A stretch of DNA of 57,390 bases, from assembly GCA_903929795.1 (NCBI GenBank), contig CAIYWC010000029.1, positions 1 to 57,390 of the forward strand. The letters are read 5' to 3'. The translations under genes were made by a program, and so were the position numbers. Each line of letters starts with the position of its first letter. Positions within the stretch are counted from its first letter, which is position 1. A model generated the notes under the pieces. That model was given only the letters and a program-made list of their open reading frames with translations, did not search any database and had not been told where the DNA came from. Shown piece by piece: positions 37,888-47,204 of this stretch. This DNA comes from an uncultured Myxococcales bacterium. GTDB taxonomy: Bacteria > Myxococcota_A > UBA9042.

Positions 37888-40452
37888 ATGCAGAGTCAAA
37901 AACTGGTTAGCGGTCAGACAGTTCTGGCCATCCCTGTGCCTGAAATGCCCGTCGTGGCGATTCAGGTGTGGATTGGCGTGGGCAGCTACGACGAGCAGGA
38001 CGGCGAGCGCGGCCTCGCGCACCTGCACGAGCACATGCTGTTCAAGGGCACGGAGCGCGATGGCGTCATCCACCGGGGCGTGGGCGACGTGGCGCACGCG
38101 GTGGAAGCGGTCGGCGGCCAGATCAATGCGTGGACCAGCCACGATCAGACCTGCTACCACGTGGTGATGCCGGCGACGCAGTGGCACGTCGGCCTGGATG
38201 TGCTCGCGGACGCGGTCTGCCACCCGGCTTTTGAAGCGGACGAGCTGGCGCGCGAGATTGAGGTCGTCGTCGAGGAGCAGCGGCGCGCGGCGGACGACCC
38301 GGGCAGCGTGGCCTTTGAGCGCATGTTCGCCCGCGCTTTTGGCGGTCACCCGTATGCGCTGCCGATCCTGGGCACGCCCGAGACCGTGCGCGCGGTGACG
38401 CCGGACGCGATGCGCCGTTTCTGGCGGCGGCACTATGTCGCTGAAAACACGGTGATTGTTGCGGCGGGTGCTTTTGATCCGGCGGAATTCCAGGCGGCGG
38501 TGATCGCGCTCTTCGCCGGGCAGCTGCACCGGCAGCAAGCGCCGCTGGGGCGGATCCCGGCGCCGCGTCCGGCGGCGGGCATCGATCTGGTCGATACCGC
38601 GTTTTCGGAAGCCAAGGTGCTGCTGTCCTGGCCGATCCCGGCGCTGCTGGAGCACGACGTGGCGGCGCTGGACGTGGCGGCGATCGCGCTGGGCCAGGGC
38701 GAGTCCTCGCGGCTTGTGCGGCAGGTGCTGCGGGAGAAGGAACTGTGCAATGACATCGGCTCGGCGACCTGGACGCCGCCGCGCGCGGGGCTGTTCACCG
38801 TGTCGTTTTCCACCAGCCAGGAGCGGCTGGAAGCGGCGGTGCTGGCGACGGTTGGCGTTGTGCAGGCGCTGCGCGTCGGCGGCATCGAGGAGTCGGAGCT
38901 GGACAAGGCGCGCGCGAACCTGTTGAGCGACGCGACTTGGAAACGCGAGACAGCGCAGGGACTTGTGCAGAGCCACGGCTATTTCCTGATGGCGACCGGC
39001 GACCCGGAGTGGGAGCGGCTGTATCACGCGCGCATCGCCGAGCTGACGACCGGCGAGGTCCAGCGTGCGGCGTACACGTGGCTGACGGCGGAGACGGTGC
39101 AGGTCGTGGTGCTGCCGGGCAAGTCGGATGCGCCGCCGATCGACGCGGACCAGCTGCTGCGGCAAGTGCAGGCCAGTTTGCGGCCGGCGCCGGCGTCGTT
39201 GGCGCTGCACCAGCCGGACGTGCTGGACGGCATCGAGCGGATCGTGCTGCCGAGCGGCGATGTGCTGCTTGTTCAGCCTGACGCGAGCGTGCCGGTGTGG
39301 GGTCTGCGCGTGGCGGCGCTGGGCGGTCAGCTGGCGGAGGATCCGACGACGGTGGGGCGGACGTGCATGCTCGGGCAATTGCTGACGCGCGGGACGGACC
39401 GGCTGTCCGGTGACGCGATCGCCGCGCGCGTGGAGGGCCTGGCGGCCGGCGTGCAGGGCGTGGCCGGGCGCAACAGCCTGGGACTGAGCGCGGTGTCGCT
39501 GAAGACGACGACCGACGCGGTGCTGGATCTGGCCTGCGGCTGCCTGTTTGGCGCGACGTTGCCCGAGGACGAGATCGCCCAGCAAAAAAAGGTCCAGCTC
39601 GAAGAGCTGCGCCACGAAGAGGACGCACCCGGGCGAAGGGCGATGCGGGCGATGGCGCGCACGCTGTATGGCAACCATCCGTACGGATTTGGGATTTTGG
39701 GTTCCCCGGACAGCCTGGCGCGCCTGCAGCGGCCCGAGCTGCTGGAGTACTTGCGCGGGCGCGTGGTGCCGGGGCGGCTGGTCTGGGCGATCTCCGGCGA
39801 CGTGCACCCGCAGCGCATGGCCGAGGCGATCGCCGCGCACACGCCGACCGACCGCATCCCGCTGCCGGCGCCGCCGAGTCAGGAAGTGCCGTTGCTGCGT
39901 GAGAAACGTCAGATTCGCCTGCAGGCGGACAAGCAGCAGGCGCACATCGTGCTGGGTTTTCGCGGCGCGACGCTGTATGAGCCGGAGCGGTACGCGCTGG
40001 AAGTGCTGGCGACGGCGCTCGGCGGGCAGTCCGGTCGGCTGTTCCTGGAGCTGCGCGATCGGCAATCGCTGGCGTATTCGGTCGGCGCGATGAACGTGGA
40101 CGGCGTGGATCCGGGCTATTTTTCGTTCTACATCGGCACGACACCGGACAAGGTGCCGCAGGCGCTGGCCGGGCTGTACGCGCAGCTGGAGCGCGTGCGG
40201 CAAGAGCCGCTGGCGACGCTGGAGTTGGAGCGGACGCGCGCTTCGCTGGCGGGCGGTCACCAGATCGGCTTGCAGCGGCGGCTGTCGCGCGCGGCGACGC
40301 TGTGCCTGGACGAGCTGTATGGCCTCGGGCGGCCGGCGTGGCAGGGGCACCTGCAGCGGCTGCTGGCGGTGACCGCCGAGGACGTGCTGAAGGTCGCGCG
40401 CGAACGCCTGGACCCGCAGCGCTGCGTGGAAGTGATCCTGGCCCCGGAATAG
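37888..40452 (+). CDS. M16 family zinc metalloprotease, two-domain
   Basis: 854 residues. Inverted zincin motif HLHEH (H45, E48, H49) followed by the third ligand region EIEVVVEEQRRAADD. The second M16 domain (about 440-850) lacks the HxxEH motif, as usual, and carries the R-x-x-x-Y-like substrate-binding segment near the end (LELRDRQSLAYSVGA). No signal peptide is seen at the N-terminus, so it may be cytoplasmic, unlike many proteobacterial M16 enzymes. Two-domain length fits pitrilysin-like/processing-peptidase-like proteins fused in one chain. Substrate unknown. Starts 18 nt after mtnA. Confidence 0.9.
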   Translation: MQSQKLVSGQTVLAIPVPEMPVVAIQVWIGVGSYDEQDGERGLAHLHEHMLFKGTERDGVIHRGVGDVAHAVEAVGGQINAWTSHDQTCYHVVMPATQWHVGLDVLADAVCHPAFEADELAREIEVVVEEQRRAADDPGSVAFERMFARAFGGHPYALPILGTPETVRAVTPDAMRRFWRRHYVAENTVIVAAGAFDPAEFQAAVIALFAGQLHRQQAPLGRIPAPRPAAGIDLVDTAFSEAKVLLSWPIPALLEHDVAALDVAAIALGQGESSRLVRQVLREKELCNDIGSATWTPPRAGLFTVSFSTSQERLEAAVLATVGVVQALRVGGIEESELDKARANLLSDATWKRETAQGLVQSHGYFLMATGDPEWERLYHARIAELTTGEVQRAAYTWLTAETVQVVVLPGKSDAPPIDADQLLRQVQASLRPAPASLALHQPDVLDGIERIVLPSGDVLLVQPDASVPVWGLRVAALGGQLAEDPTTVGRTCMLGQLLTRGTDRLSGDAIAARVEGLAAGVQGVAGRNSLGLSAVSLKTTTDAVLDLACGCLFGATLPEDEIAQQKKVQLEELRHEEDAPGRRAMRAMARTLYGNHPYGFGILGSPDSLARLQRPELLEYLRGRVVPGRLVWAISGDVHPQRMAEAIAAHTPTDRIPLPAPPSQEVPLLREKRQIRLQADKQQAHIVLGFRGATLYEPERYALEVLATALGGQSGRLFLELRDRQSLAYSVGAMNVDGVDPGYFSFYIGTTPDKVPQALAGLYAQLERVRQEPLATLELERTRASLAGGHQIGLQRRLSRAATLCLDELYGLGRPAWQGHLQRLLAVTAEDVLKVARERLDPQRCVEVILAPE

Positions 40453-40464
40453 CGGAGCGCGCCG

Positions 40465-42441
40465 ATGCTGACGCTGGGAATTGCAGGCCATGTCGACCAC
40501 GGCAAGACGTCGCTGGTGCGTGCGCTGACGGGCATCGAGACGGACCGGCTGCCGGAGGAGCAGCGCCGCGGCATCAGCATCGAGCTGGGTTTTGCCTGGC
40601 TGGATGTCGCGGACGTGGGCCGCGTGGCGCTGATCGACATGCCGGGCCACGAGCGGTTCGTGCGGCGGATGATCGCGGGCGCGGTTGGCGTGGACGCGCT
40701 GCTGCTGGTGGTGGCGGCGGACGAAGGCGTGATGCCGCAGGGCCGAGAACACTTGGCGATCGCTCAGCTTTTGGGCATCCGCCATGGCGCGGTGGTGCTG
40801 ACCAAGACAGACCTGTGTGACGCGGACATGCTGGCGATGGCCCGCGACGACGTGGCGCAGCTGACCCAGGGCACGTTCCTGGCCGACGCGCCGGTCTGGC
40901 CGGTGTCGGTGCGGCAGCCGGACACGATCGCCGCTCTTCAGGTGCGGCTGGCGGAATTTTGCCAGCAGTTGCAGGTGCTTCGGCGCCACGAGCTGGACGT
41001 GCAGGGCCGACCGTTCCGGCTGGCGGTGGACCGCAGCTTCACGCTCAAGGGCCGCGGTACGGTGGTGGCGGGCACGGCGGTGGCGGGCCAGGTGGAGCTG
41101 GAGCAGCTGCTGGAGGTGCTGCCGCAGCACACGCAGTTTCGCGTGCGCGGGCTGGAGCGCCATGGCGTGGCGCAGTCGCGCGTGCAGGCGCCCGGGCGCG
41201 TGGCGCTGAACCTGGCGGGCGCGACGCTCGACGACGCGCCGATCGGCGCCATGCTGGCGACGCCGGGGACGGTCGCGGTGAGCGATCGCTTTGACGTGAC
41301 GCTGACGCTGCTGCCGCACTGTCGGCCGCTGCCGGTGCGGCGGCGCGCGGCGATCCAGCTGGGAACGACGCTGAGCGAGGGCGCGATCGTGCTGCTGGAC
41401 GGTCAGCCGCTGCCGCCGGGGCACACGGCGCTGGCGCAGATTCGCCTGGACACGCCGCAGCCGGTGGCGGCGGGTGAAGGGTTTGTGGTGCGCGGTTCGC
41501 GCGTGGATCCGCGTTTTGGCCAGACGCTGGGCGGCGGTCGCGTCCTGCACCCGCAACCGAATCGACATAAACTGAATGATTCAAAGGTCTTGTCGGCGCT
41601 GCAGCAGCTGGGCCAGGCCGATGCGGAGGCGCAAATCCTCGGCGCGGTCGCCCTGGCGCAGGGACGCGGCGTGACGGACGACGGGCTGCTGCGCACCTGC
41701 ACGGCGCCGGTTGGCCAGCTGCAAAAGACCTTGAAAATACTGGGAGATCGCAAACAGCTGCTGCGTCTGGGGACGCCGCCGCGCTGGCTGGAGCCCGCAG
41801 ATGTCGCCGCGCTGGGCCGCAGCGTGCTGGACGCCGTTCGGCAGTTTCACGCCGCGCAGCCGACCCGCGTGGGCGCAGAAGTGGCGGACCTGCAGCGGCA
41901 GCTGGCGCCGTGGCTGGAGGCGACGGCGTTTGGCCAGCTGTGCGCGCTCGCGGTGCGCCAGGGCCAGCTGACGGCACAGGGAACGGCGGTGGCACTGCCG
42001 GGTTTTCTCGTCAAGGCGACGGCGTCGTCAGAGCTGGTGACGCGGCTCGTGGCGCTTCTCGCATCACAGGGCCTGGCGACGGAGACGCCGACGCAGCTGG
42101 CGGAGCTGCTGCAGACCGAGGCCCGCGCGGTCGCTGTGGCGCTGCAGGCGGCGCAGGCCGCGGGCCAGGTCGTGCGGGTCACTGAGGCCTATTGGGTGGC
42201 GACACCGGTGGCACATGCCGCGCGCGACCGGGTGCTGACTGCGTTTGCCGGCGCCGCGCAGTTTACCACCGGTGAGCTCAAAGACGTGCTCGGGCTGACG
42301 CGCAAACATCTGATTCCTTTTGCTGAATATCTGGATGCGGAGCGCCTGACCGTGCGCGATTCGACAGGGAATCGGCGCGTGCGCGAGCGGGCGCGCGAGG
42401 CGTGGCTGGCGCGTCCGTCCAGCGACGAGGAGGGACCATGA
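40465..42441 (+). CDS. selB: Selenocysteine-specific elongation factor SelB
   Basis: 658 residues. GTPase domain with GHVDHGKT (8-15), DMPGHERFVRRM and TKTD; EF-Tu-like domains 2-3 then follow; and winged-helix repeats form the C-terminal half (from about 400), ending in the last wing LTRKHLIPFAEYLDAERLTVR that reads the SECIS hairpin. Delivers Sec-tRNA to UGA codons. Its presence implies that the organism makes selenoproteins; selA, selC and selD are not in this window. GGAG precedes the ATG. Its stop overlaps the ogt start as ATGA. Confidence 0.95.
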   Translation: MLTLGIAGHVDHGKTSLVRALTGIETDRLPEEQRRGISIELGFAWLDVADVGRVALIDMPGHERFVRRMIAGAVGVDALLLVVAADEGVMPQGREHLAIAQLLGIRHGAVVLTKTDLCDADMLAMARDDVAQLTQGTFLADAPVWPVSVRQPDTIAALQVRLAEFCQQLQVLRRHELDVQGRPFRLAVDRSFTLKGRGTVVAGTAVAGQVELEQLLEVLPQHTQFRVRGLERHGVAQSRVQAPGRVALNLAGATLDDAPIGAMLATPGTVAVSDRFDVTLTLLPHCRPLPVRRRAAIQLGTTLSEGAIVLLDGQPLPPGHTALAQIRLDTPQPVAAGEGFVVRGSRVDPRFGQTLGGGRVLHPQPNRHKLNDSKVLSALQQLGQADAEAQILGAVALAQGRGVTDDGLLRTCTAPVGQLQKTLKILGDRKQLLRLGTPPRWLEPADVAALGRSVLDAVRQFHAAQPTRVGAEVADLQRQLAPWLEATAFGQLCALAVRQGQLTAQGTAVALPGFLVKATASSELVTRLVALLASQGLATETPTQLAELLQTEARAVAVALQAAQAAGQVVRVTEAYWVATPVAHAARDRVLTAFAGAAQFTTGELKDVLGLTRKHLIPFAEYLDAERLTVRDSTGNRRVRERAREAWLARPSSDEEGP

Positions 42442-42947
42442 CGGTGTACACGGCGCTCGAGAGCCCGCTGGGGCTGCTGTTGCTGACGGGCGACGGCGCG
42501 GCGCTGACAGGGCTGTACATGACGGGTCACCGCCACGGTCCGGCGATTGCCGCGTCCTGGCGCCGCGACGACGACGCGCCGCCTTTTGCGGCCGCGCGCT
42601 CACAATTGGCCGCGTATTTTGCCGGCGAGCGCCGCGTGTTCGATCTGCCGCTGCAGCCGTCGGGCACGCCGTTTCAGCAGGCCGTGTGGCGGGCGCTTGC
42701 GCAGATCGCGTTCGGCGAGACGCTGAGCTATGGCGAGCTGGCGCGGCGCCTGGGCAAACCCGACGCGGCGCGCGCGGTCGGGCTGGCCAACGGCCGCAAC
42801 CCGCTGTCGATCGTCGTGCCGTGCCACCGCGTCGTGGGCGCTTCCGTTGCGCTGACCGGCTACGGCGGCGGCATGGACCGCAAGGCATGGCTGCTGGCCC
42901 ACGAGCGCGGAACCGCGCCGTCCGGGCAGCTGAAGTTCACGCTTTAG
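42438..42947 (+). CDS. ogt: Methylated-DNA-protein-cysteine S-methyltransferase
   Basis: 169 residues. Removes O6-alkyl groups from guanine by irreversible transfer to its own cysteine. The active-site motif IVVPCHRVVG carries C129; FGETLSYGELARRLGKPDAARAVG is the DNA-binding helix-turn-helix with the arginine finger, and the preceding FQQAVWRAL is typical. GAGGAGGG ribosome site; ATGA overlap with selB. Not the Ada fusion, and with no N-terminal transcription domain, so probably constitutive. It overlaps the convergent hypothetical gene by 11 bp. Confidence 0.95.
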   Translation: MTVYTALESPLGLLLLTGDGAALTGLYMTGHRHGPAIAASWRRDDDAPPFAAARSQLAAYFAGERRVFDLPLQPSGTPFQQAVWRALAQIAFGETLSYGELARRLGKPDAARAVGLANGRNPLSIVVPCHRVVGASVALTGYGGGMDRKAWLLAHERGTAPSGQLKFTL

Positions 42948-43329
42948 CGCCCGATTTGACGCCGGTGATTCGCCGCTCGTCCGCGGTCTCGATGGCCGGC
43001 GGCTCCTGCGCCACGCGCAGCGGACCCGCGCCCAGGAACGGCACCGGTCCCCACGGCTGCCACTTGCCGGTCGGCGCACACAGCCGCATCCGCCGCGGTT
43101 CAAAGCCGCGGTGCTCCAGCTGCCCAACAAACCGCTGCAGCAGCGCGTCGAAATCCGGCGCGTCGCGGATAATGAACTGGATGACCAGGTGGAACGGGTC
43201 GGAGCACTGCGTTTCGGCGAAATACCGCTTGCGCCGGCGCTCTTCGGCCTCGAAAACCGTGACTTGGAACACGTGGTCGCGGCCCAGCTTGCCGGCTTCG
43301 AGCTGAAATCGGGCGTGTTCGCTGATCAT
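42937..43329 (-). CDS. Hypothetical protein
   Basis: 130 residues from the ATG at 43329 (another ATG at 43362 is possible). Not recognised. Composition is ordinary and soluble: a beta-alpha-beta pattern (RDHVFQVTVFEAEERRRKRY, PFHLVIQFIIRDAPDFDALL) over residues 15-90 suggests a small folded domain, followed by a basic, Pro-rich tail. Overlaps the ogt 3' end by 11 bp in convergent orientation. Frame choice is supported by the amphipathic pattern and the AGGTGCGG upstream. Confidence 0.6.
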   Translation of the reverse strand: MISEHARFQLEAGKLGRDHVFQVTVFEAEERRRKRYFAETQCSDPFHLVIQFIIRDAPDFDALLQRFVGQLEHRGFEPRRMRLCAPTGKWQPWGPVPFLGAGPLRVAQEPPAIETADERRITGVKSGAKA

Positions 43330-43415
43330 GGCCGCACCTGCGCCAACGCGGCGCGCCGGCATTCTGTGAACCGCGGCCAGCCGGTGTCAAGCGCACCGGC
43401 CGGCGCAGGATTCCA

Positions 43416-43444
43416 TTGACAGTACCGCCGCCTGACCCTAGCAT
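43416..43444 (+). promoter_or_regulatory. sigma70 promoter of the DUF177-rpmF-rib operon
   Basis: Perfect -35 TTGACA (43416-43421), 17-bp spacer, TAGCAT (43439-43444). The leader would be about 50 nt before the GTG at 43501. Confidence 0.7.
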
Positions 43445-43500
43445 ACAGCCCCCTTTCTGGCCGGCAGCCGCCGTCCGGTTCCGGGTTTTGTGAGGGTTCT

Positions 43501-44052
43501 GTGGCCATTTCGCTCGCCATCGCCAGTCTGAACGCAACGCCGCAAACGCGCGAGGCAAGCCTCACGACGGCTTGGTGCGCGGAGCGTTTGGCCGGCGTGT
43601 ACGAAGCAGCGTCGCCGACCCTGGCGATCGCCATCGTTGCCAGCCGGCACGCGGAAGTCGTGGAAGCCCACGTGCGCGTCCAGGGCAAGTTTCGCTGTGC
43701 GTGCAGCCGTTGCGCGGAACCGGTTGAATTGACGGTGGATACCGAGTTTGACCACCATTTCGTCGGCCCGGGTCAGCTGGACGCCAGCGGCGAGTTGGAC
43801 GTGGACGGGATGGCGCTGGACGCCGATCCGGACGTCAGCGAACACGACGGCGCGCGCATCGAGCTGGAAGAATTGTGCATTGAACACGCGATCCTGGCCT
43901 TGCCGGACGTGCCGTTGTGCGACGAGGACTGCAAAGGCCTCTGCCCGCGCTGCGGTATCAACCGCAACCAGGAGACGTGCAGCTGCGACCTGAGCGAAGA
44001 GCGCTCGTCGCCATGGGCCAAGCTGGCGCAATTGCGCGTGGTCAAGGACTGA
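43501..44052 (+). CDS. yceD: DUF177/YceD family protein
   Basis: 183 residues from a GTG with GAGGG upstream. Family hallmarks: CACSRCAEPVEL in the middle and the C-terminal CDEDCKGLCPRCGINRNQETC, which probably binds zinc. YceD-type proteins nearly always precede rpmF, as here (73-bp gap), and in some bacteria affect 23S rRNA maturation or accumulation. The exact role is not settled. Confidence 0.9.
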   Translation: MAISLAIASLNATPQTREASLTTAWCAERLAGVYEAASPTLAIAIVASRHAEVVEAHVRVQGKFRCACSRCAEPVELTVDTEFDHHFVGPGQLDASGELDVDGMALDADPDVSEHDGARIELEELCIEHAILALPDVPLCDEDCKGLCPRCGINRNQETCSCDLSEERSSPWAKLAQLRVVKD

Positions 44053-44125
44053 TCGGCCTCGCGCCAGCGAACCGCAAGAAGTGGCAGCGCAAGTTGCCGT
44101 GAAACGAATGTAACCGGAGGATAAT

Positions 44126-44335
44126 ATGGCAGTTCCAAAGAAACGCATGTCCAACTCGAAGACGGCCATGCGCCGCGCCCAGTGGGACAAGATGCCCGCA
44201 CCGACGCTCTCCACCTGCAAGAACTGCGGCGAGGCCCTGCGCCCGCACCGCATCTGCGGTAGCTGTGGGCACTACGCGGGCAAGGAAATCATCGCCGGTC
44301 TGCAGCCGGACGCTGCGGCGTCGAGCGAGTCCTGA
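44126..44335 (+). CDS. rpmF: 50S ribosomal protein L32
   Basis: 69 residues. Begins MAVPKKRMSNSKTAMRRAQW, the invariant L32 start, and retains the zinc ribbon (CKNC ... CGSC), so it is the zinc-containing form. GGAGGATAAT lies 5 nt before the ATG, a strong ribosome site. The usual partners plsX-fabH do not follow; instead rpiB, nrdR and riboflavin genes do. Confidence 0.97.
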   Translation: MAVPKKRMSNSKTAMRRAQWDKMPAPTLSTCKNCGEALRPHRICGSCGHYAGKEIIAGLQPDAAASSES

Positions 44336-44349
44336 TTGCGAGGCGAGTG

Positions 44350-44781
44350 ATGCGCATCGCGATCGCGTCCGATCATGCGGCCGTTGAGCTGCGGCAGAGC
44401 GTCGCCAGGCGCCTGACCGAGTTGGGGCACATCGTGGACGATCTGGGCTGCGGTCCGGGCGAGCGCGTCGACTATCCGCGCTACGCCGCGGCCGTCTGCG
44501 GCGCTGTCATGCAGGGCGCTGCCGATCGCGGTATCCTGTTGTGCGGCACCGGCATCGGCATGAGCATCGCGGCCAACAAGATCGTTGGCATTCGCGCGGC
44601 GCTGGTGCATGACGTGACGACCGCGCGGCTGTGCGCGGAGCACAACAACGCCAACGTGCTGTGCCTGGGCGCGCGTTCGACCGGGCCGATGGTGATCCAG
44701 GAATGCGTGGAGACGTGGCTGACGACGGCTTTTGACCCGCGCCATCAAGCCCGTCTGGACCTGATTTCCCAGCTGGAGTGA
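44350..44781 (+). CDS. rpiB: Ribose-5-phosphate isomerase B
   Basis: 143 residues. Interconverts ribose-5-phosphate and ribulose-5-phosphate. Signatures: IAIASDHAAVELR, VDYPRYAAAVC, and catalytic C65 in GILLCGTGIGMSIAANK; HNNANVLCLGAR follows. Start chosen at the ATG at 44350, with GAGGCGAG upstream. Supplies ribulose-5-phosphate, a precursor of riboflavin, which fits its place before ribD-ribE. Confidence 0.95.
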   Translation: MRIAIASDHAAVELRQSVARRLTELGHIVDDLGCGPGERVDYPRYAAAVCGAVMQGAADRGILLCGTGIGMSIAANKIVGIRAALVHDVTTARLCAEHNNANVLCLGARSTGPMVIQECVETWLTTAFDPRHQARLDLISQLE

Positions 44782-44787
44782 GCCCCC

Positions 44788-45264
44788 ATGCGCTGTCCCC
44801 GCTGCGGTGATGAGGCCGACAAGGTCGTCGATTCGCGGCTGCTGCCGGGTGGCGACGCCATTCGCCGCCGCCGCGCGTGCGAGGCTTGCGGGCACCGCTA
44901 CACGACCTACGAGCGCATCGAGCTGCAGCTGCCGCTGATCGTCAAAAAGCAAGGCCAGCGCGAGGAATTTGGCCGCGAGAAGCTGCGCGGCGGCATCGTC
45001 AAGGCCATGCACAGGCGGCCGATTCCGGCGGACACGGTCGACGAATTCCTGCGCAGCGTCGAGACGCGGCTGTCGGACCTGGGCGAGCGCGAGGTGCCGT
45101 CGACCTTGTTGGGCGATCTCGTGATGGAATTCCTGCGCAAACAGGATCACATCGCCTACGTGCGATTTGCCAGCGTTTACCGGGAGTTTCGAGATATTAC
45201 CGAGCTGCTGGACGAGGTCCGCCAGCTGGCCGACGACGAGTCCGCTGGGACTGGCGCGCCATGA
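44788..45264 (+). CDS. nrdR: Transcriptional repressor NrdR
   Basis: 158 residues. Zinc ribbon with two Cys pairs (MRCPRCGDEADKVVDSR, CEACGHRYTTYER) followed by the ATP-cone domain (about 49-139) that senses (d)ATP. Represses ribonucleotide reductase operons at NrdR boxes; no nrd gene is in the window. Coupled to ribD by an ATGA overlap, a linkage common in proteobacteria. Confidence 0.97.
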   Translation: MRCPRCGDEADKVVDSRLLPGGDAIRRRRACEACGHRYTTYERIELQLPLIVKKQGQREEFGREKLRGGIVKAMHRRPIPADTVDEFLRSVETRLSDLGEREVPSTLLGDLVMEFLRKQDHIAYVRFASVYREFRDITELLDEVRQLADDESAGTGAP

Positions 45265-46355
45265 CCGCGGCGGCTGATCGCGCCTGGATGCTGCGGGCCA
45301 TCGCGCTGGGCGCCCAGGCGACGCGCGCGGTGCGACCCAATCCGCCGGTGGGCTGCGTGCTCGTGCAGGGCGAAACCGTAGTGGGTGAAGGCTTTCACGC
45401 CGTTGTCGGCGGCCCGCACGCGGAGAGCGTCGCGCTCGCGCAGGCGGGTGATCGCGCGCGCGGGGCGACGGCTTACGTGACACTGGAGCCATGCAATCAC
45501 TGGGGCCGCACGCCGCCGTGCGCGCAGGCGCTTCTCCAGGCGGGCGTGGCGCGCGTGGTCGTGGGCGTGCGCGATCCGCACCAGCTGGCGGCGGGCGGCG
45601 TGGACGCGCTGCAGGCCGCCGGCGTCGCAGTGACCCTGGACGTCGAGCAGCAAGCGGCGGCGGATCTGGCCGAAGTGTTCCTGACTGGCGTGCGCCAACA
45701 GCGGGCGTTTGTTCAGCACAAGGTCGCGGTGACGGCTGACGGTCGGGTGGCGGCGGCCGATGGGACGACGCGCTGGATTACCGGACCCGAGGCGCGCCAG
45801 CTCGTCCACGCGATGCGCGCGCAGGCCGACGCGGTGCTGATCGGCAGTGGTACCGCGCTTGCCGATGATCCGCGGCTCGATTGCCGCGACCTGCCCCAGC
45901 CGCCATCGCAGCTGCCGTTGCGCGTCGTGCTGGACCGGCGCGTACAGCTGCCCGCGCACAGCCACCTGGCGCAGACCGACGCCCAGGCGACGCTGCTGGT
46001 GACCGATGACCGCGAACGTGCGACCGGGCGCGACGCGGACCTCCTGCGTGCCCAGGGCGTCGAGGTGCTGCGCGTGGCGCCGAGCGCGACCTGGCTGGCC
46101 GACGTGCTGCGGGCGCTCTTGCAGCGCGGCGTGCATCACGTGGTGGCGGAGCCGGGACCGACGCTGGCCACGGCGCTTTGGCGCGCGCAGCTGGTGGACC
46201 GGCTGGATCTGCTTGTGGCGCCCAAGCTGCTCGGCAGCGGCGCGCCGTGGCTGCAGGGGCTGGACCTGGCGACGCTGGAGGCCGCGCGGCCGCTGCGGTG
46301 GTCGTCGGTGCAGCAGGTGGGCGCGGACGTGTGGCTGACAGCGCGGCCCCAGTAG
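45261..46355 (+). CDS. ribD: Riboflavin biosynthesis deaminase/reductase RibD
   Basis: 364 residues. N-terminal deaminase with HAES (H53, E55) and PCNHWGRTPPC zinc motif acting on the GTP-derived pyrimidine; C-terminal reductase (about 145-364) with VAVTADGRVAAADGTTRWITG and DDPRL. Carries out two successive steps from 2,5-diamino-6-ribosylamino-pyrimidinone phosphate. ATG at 45261 overlaps the nrdR stop. No FMN riboswitch precedes it. Confidence 0.96.
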   Translation: MTAAADRAWMLRAIALGAQATRAVRPNPPVGCVLVQGETVVGEGFHAVVGGPHAESVALAQAGDRARGATAYVTLEPCNHWGRTPPCAQALLQAGVARVVVGVRDPHQLAAGGVDALQAAGVAVTLDVEQQAAADLAEVFLTGVRQQRAFVQHKVAVTADGRVAAADGTTRWITGPEARQLVHAMRAQADAVLIGSGTALADDPRLDCRDLPQPPSQLPLRVVLDRRVQLPAHSHLAQTDAQATLLVTDDRERATGRDADLLRAQGVEVLRVAPSATWLADVLRALLQRGVHHVVAEPGPTLATALWRAQLVDRLDLLVAPKLLGSGAPWLQGLDLATLEAARPLRWSSVQQVGADVWLTARPQ

Positions 46356-46380
46356 CGGCGGCGGACGGACAGGAGGCAGG

Positions 46381-47016
46381 ATGTTCACGGGCTTGGTAGA
46401 AGCGGTCGGGACGCTCACCGCGGCGGTCAAGAAGGGCGGTGGCATGCAGTTGAGCGTCGCGGTGCATTGGCCGGACGGTGACCGCGCAACCCGCTTGGGC
46501 GACAGCGTCGCGGTCAACGGCGCGTGCCTCACGGCGATCCGCATCGCGCAGGGCGACGGCGTGGAGACGCTGACTTTTGACCTGTCGCACGAAACACTCG
46601 CCCGCACCGTTTTCGCCGACGCGACGGTCGGCACACCGTGCAATCTGGAACGCGCGCTGAAAGTCGGCGACCGGCTCGGCGGCCATATCGTGACGGGTCA
46701 CGTCGACGGCGTCGGGCAATTGCTGGAACGCCATCCGCATCCAGCCGGCTGGGACCTGATCTACCGGTTGCCCGCGGCGCTGCTACCGGAAGTCGTTGAA
46801 AAAGGTAGTATTTGTCTGGATGGTGTGTCACTGACCGTCAACCGTGTGGCAGGCGGTGATCTGCCGGCGGACAGCGTCGGTGTGACGATCGTGCCGCATA
46901 CGGCCCAGCATACGCAGCTGCTGCACGGCGAGGTCGGCAAGGCCATTCACGTGGAGACCGATATTTTTGCCAAGCATGTCAGACGGTTGATGGAGTTTTC
47001 GCGTCCGCCTGGCTGA
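46381..47016 (+). CDS. ribE: Riboflavin synthase alpha subunit
   Basis: 211 residues, two tandem lumazine-binding barrels. MFTGLVEAVG start, GDSVAVNGACLT in the first half and KGSICLDGVSLTVN in the second, with GHIVTGHVDGVG between. Dismutates two 6,7-dimethyl-8-ribityllumazine to riboflavin. AGGAGGCAGG precedes the ATG. ribBA and ribH, which often follow, are absent; the exopolysaccharide-type operon begins instead after 194 bp. Confidence 0.96.
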   Translation: MFTGLVEAVGTLTAAVKKGGGMQLSVAVHWPDGDRATRLGDSVAVNGACLTAIRIAQGDGVETLTFDLSHETLARTVFADATVGTPCNLERALKVGDRLGGHIVTGHVDGVGQLLERHPHPAGWDLIYRLPAALLPEVVEKGSICLDGVSLTVNRVAGGDLPADSVGVTIVPHTAQHTQLLHGEVGKAIHVETDIFAKHVRRLMEFSRPPG

Positions 47017-47184
47017 TTGCCCCACGCGCGAGCCCCGGCGCAAGTGTGCGAGTTCTTGCCGCGGCGCGGGACCTGACCGACACTCTGGGCGCGGCGCCGC
47101 ACTTGTACGCGGCTTCGCATTGCAGGTAAGGTGCGGCTTTGCGTTTGCGCCCGCTTGCGGCGCGGATTTTTGAGCCCAGCCAGA

Positions 47185-47204
47185 GGACGCCTTGGCGTCC
47201 GGAG
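47185..47204 (+). promoter_or_regulatory. Hairpin abutting the ribosome site of the outer-membrane gene
   Basis: GGACGC-CTTG-GCGTCC is a perfect 6-bp (or 7-bp) stem at 47185-47200, followed without a gap by the shine-dalgarno GGAG (47201-47204) of the gene at 47211. It could modulate translation or shield the mRNA. The remaining 47017-47184 shows no clear promoter; TTGTAC ... TAAGGT near 47107-47136 is only weak. Confidence 0.45.

Noticed and set aside
37528..41568. 1346-codon open frame on the minus strand
   Set aside because: Opposite mtnA, the M16 protease and selB, all with clear motifs. Its translation is Arg/His/Gln-rich and without folds, as expected for a high-GC antisense shadow.
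44788..47016. FMN riboswitch for the riboflavin genes
   Set aside because: ribD overlaps nrdR and the 25 bp before ribE are too short; no conserved RFN elements are seen.
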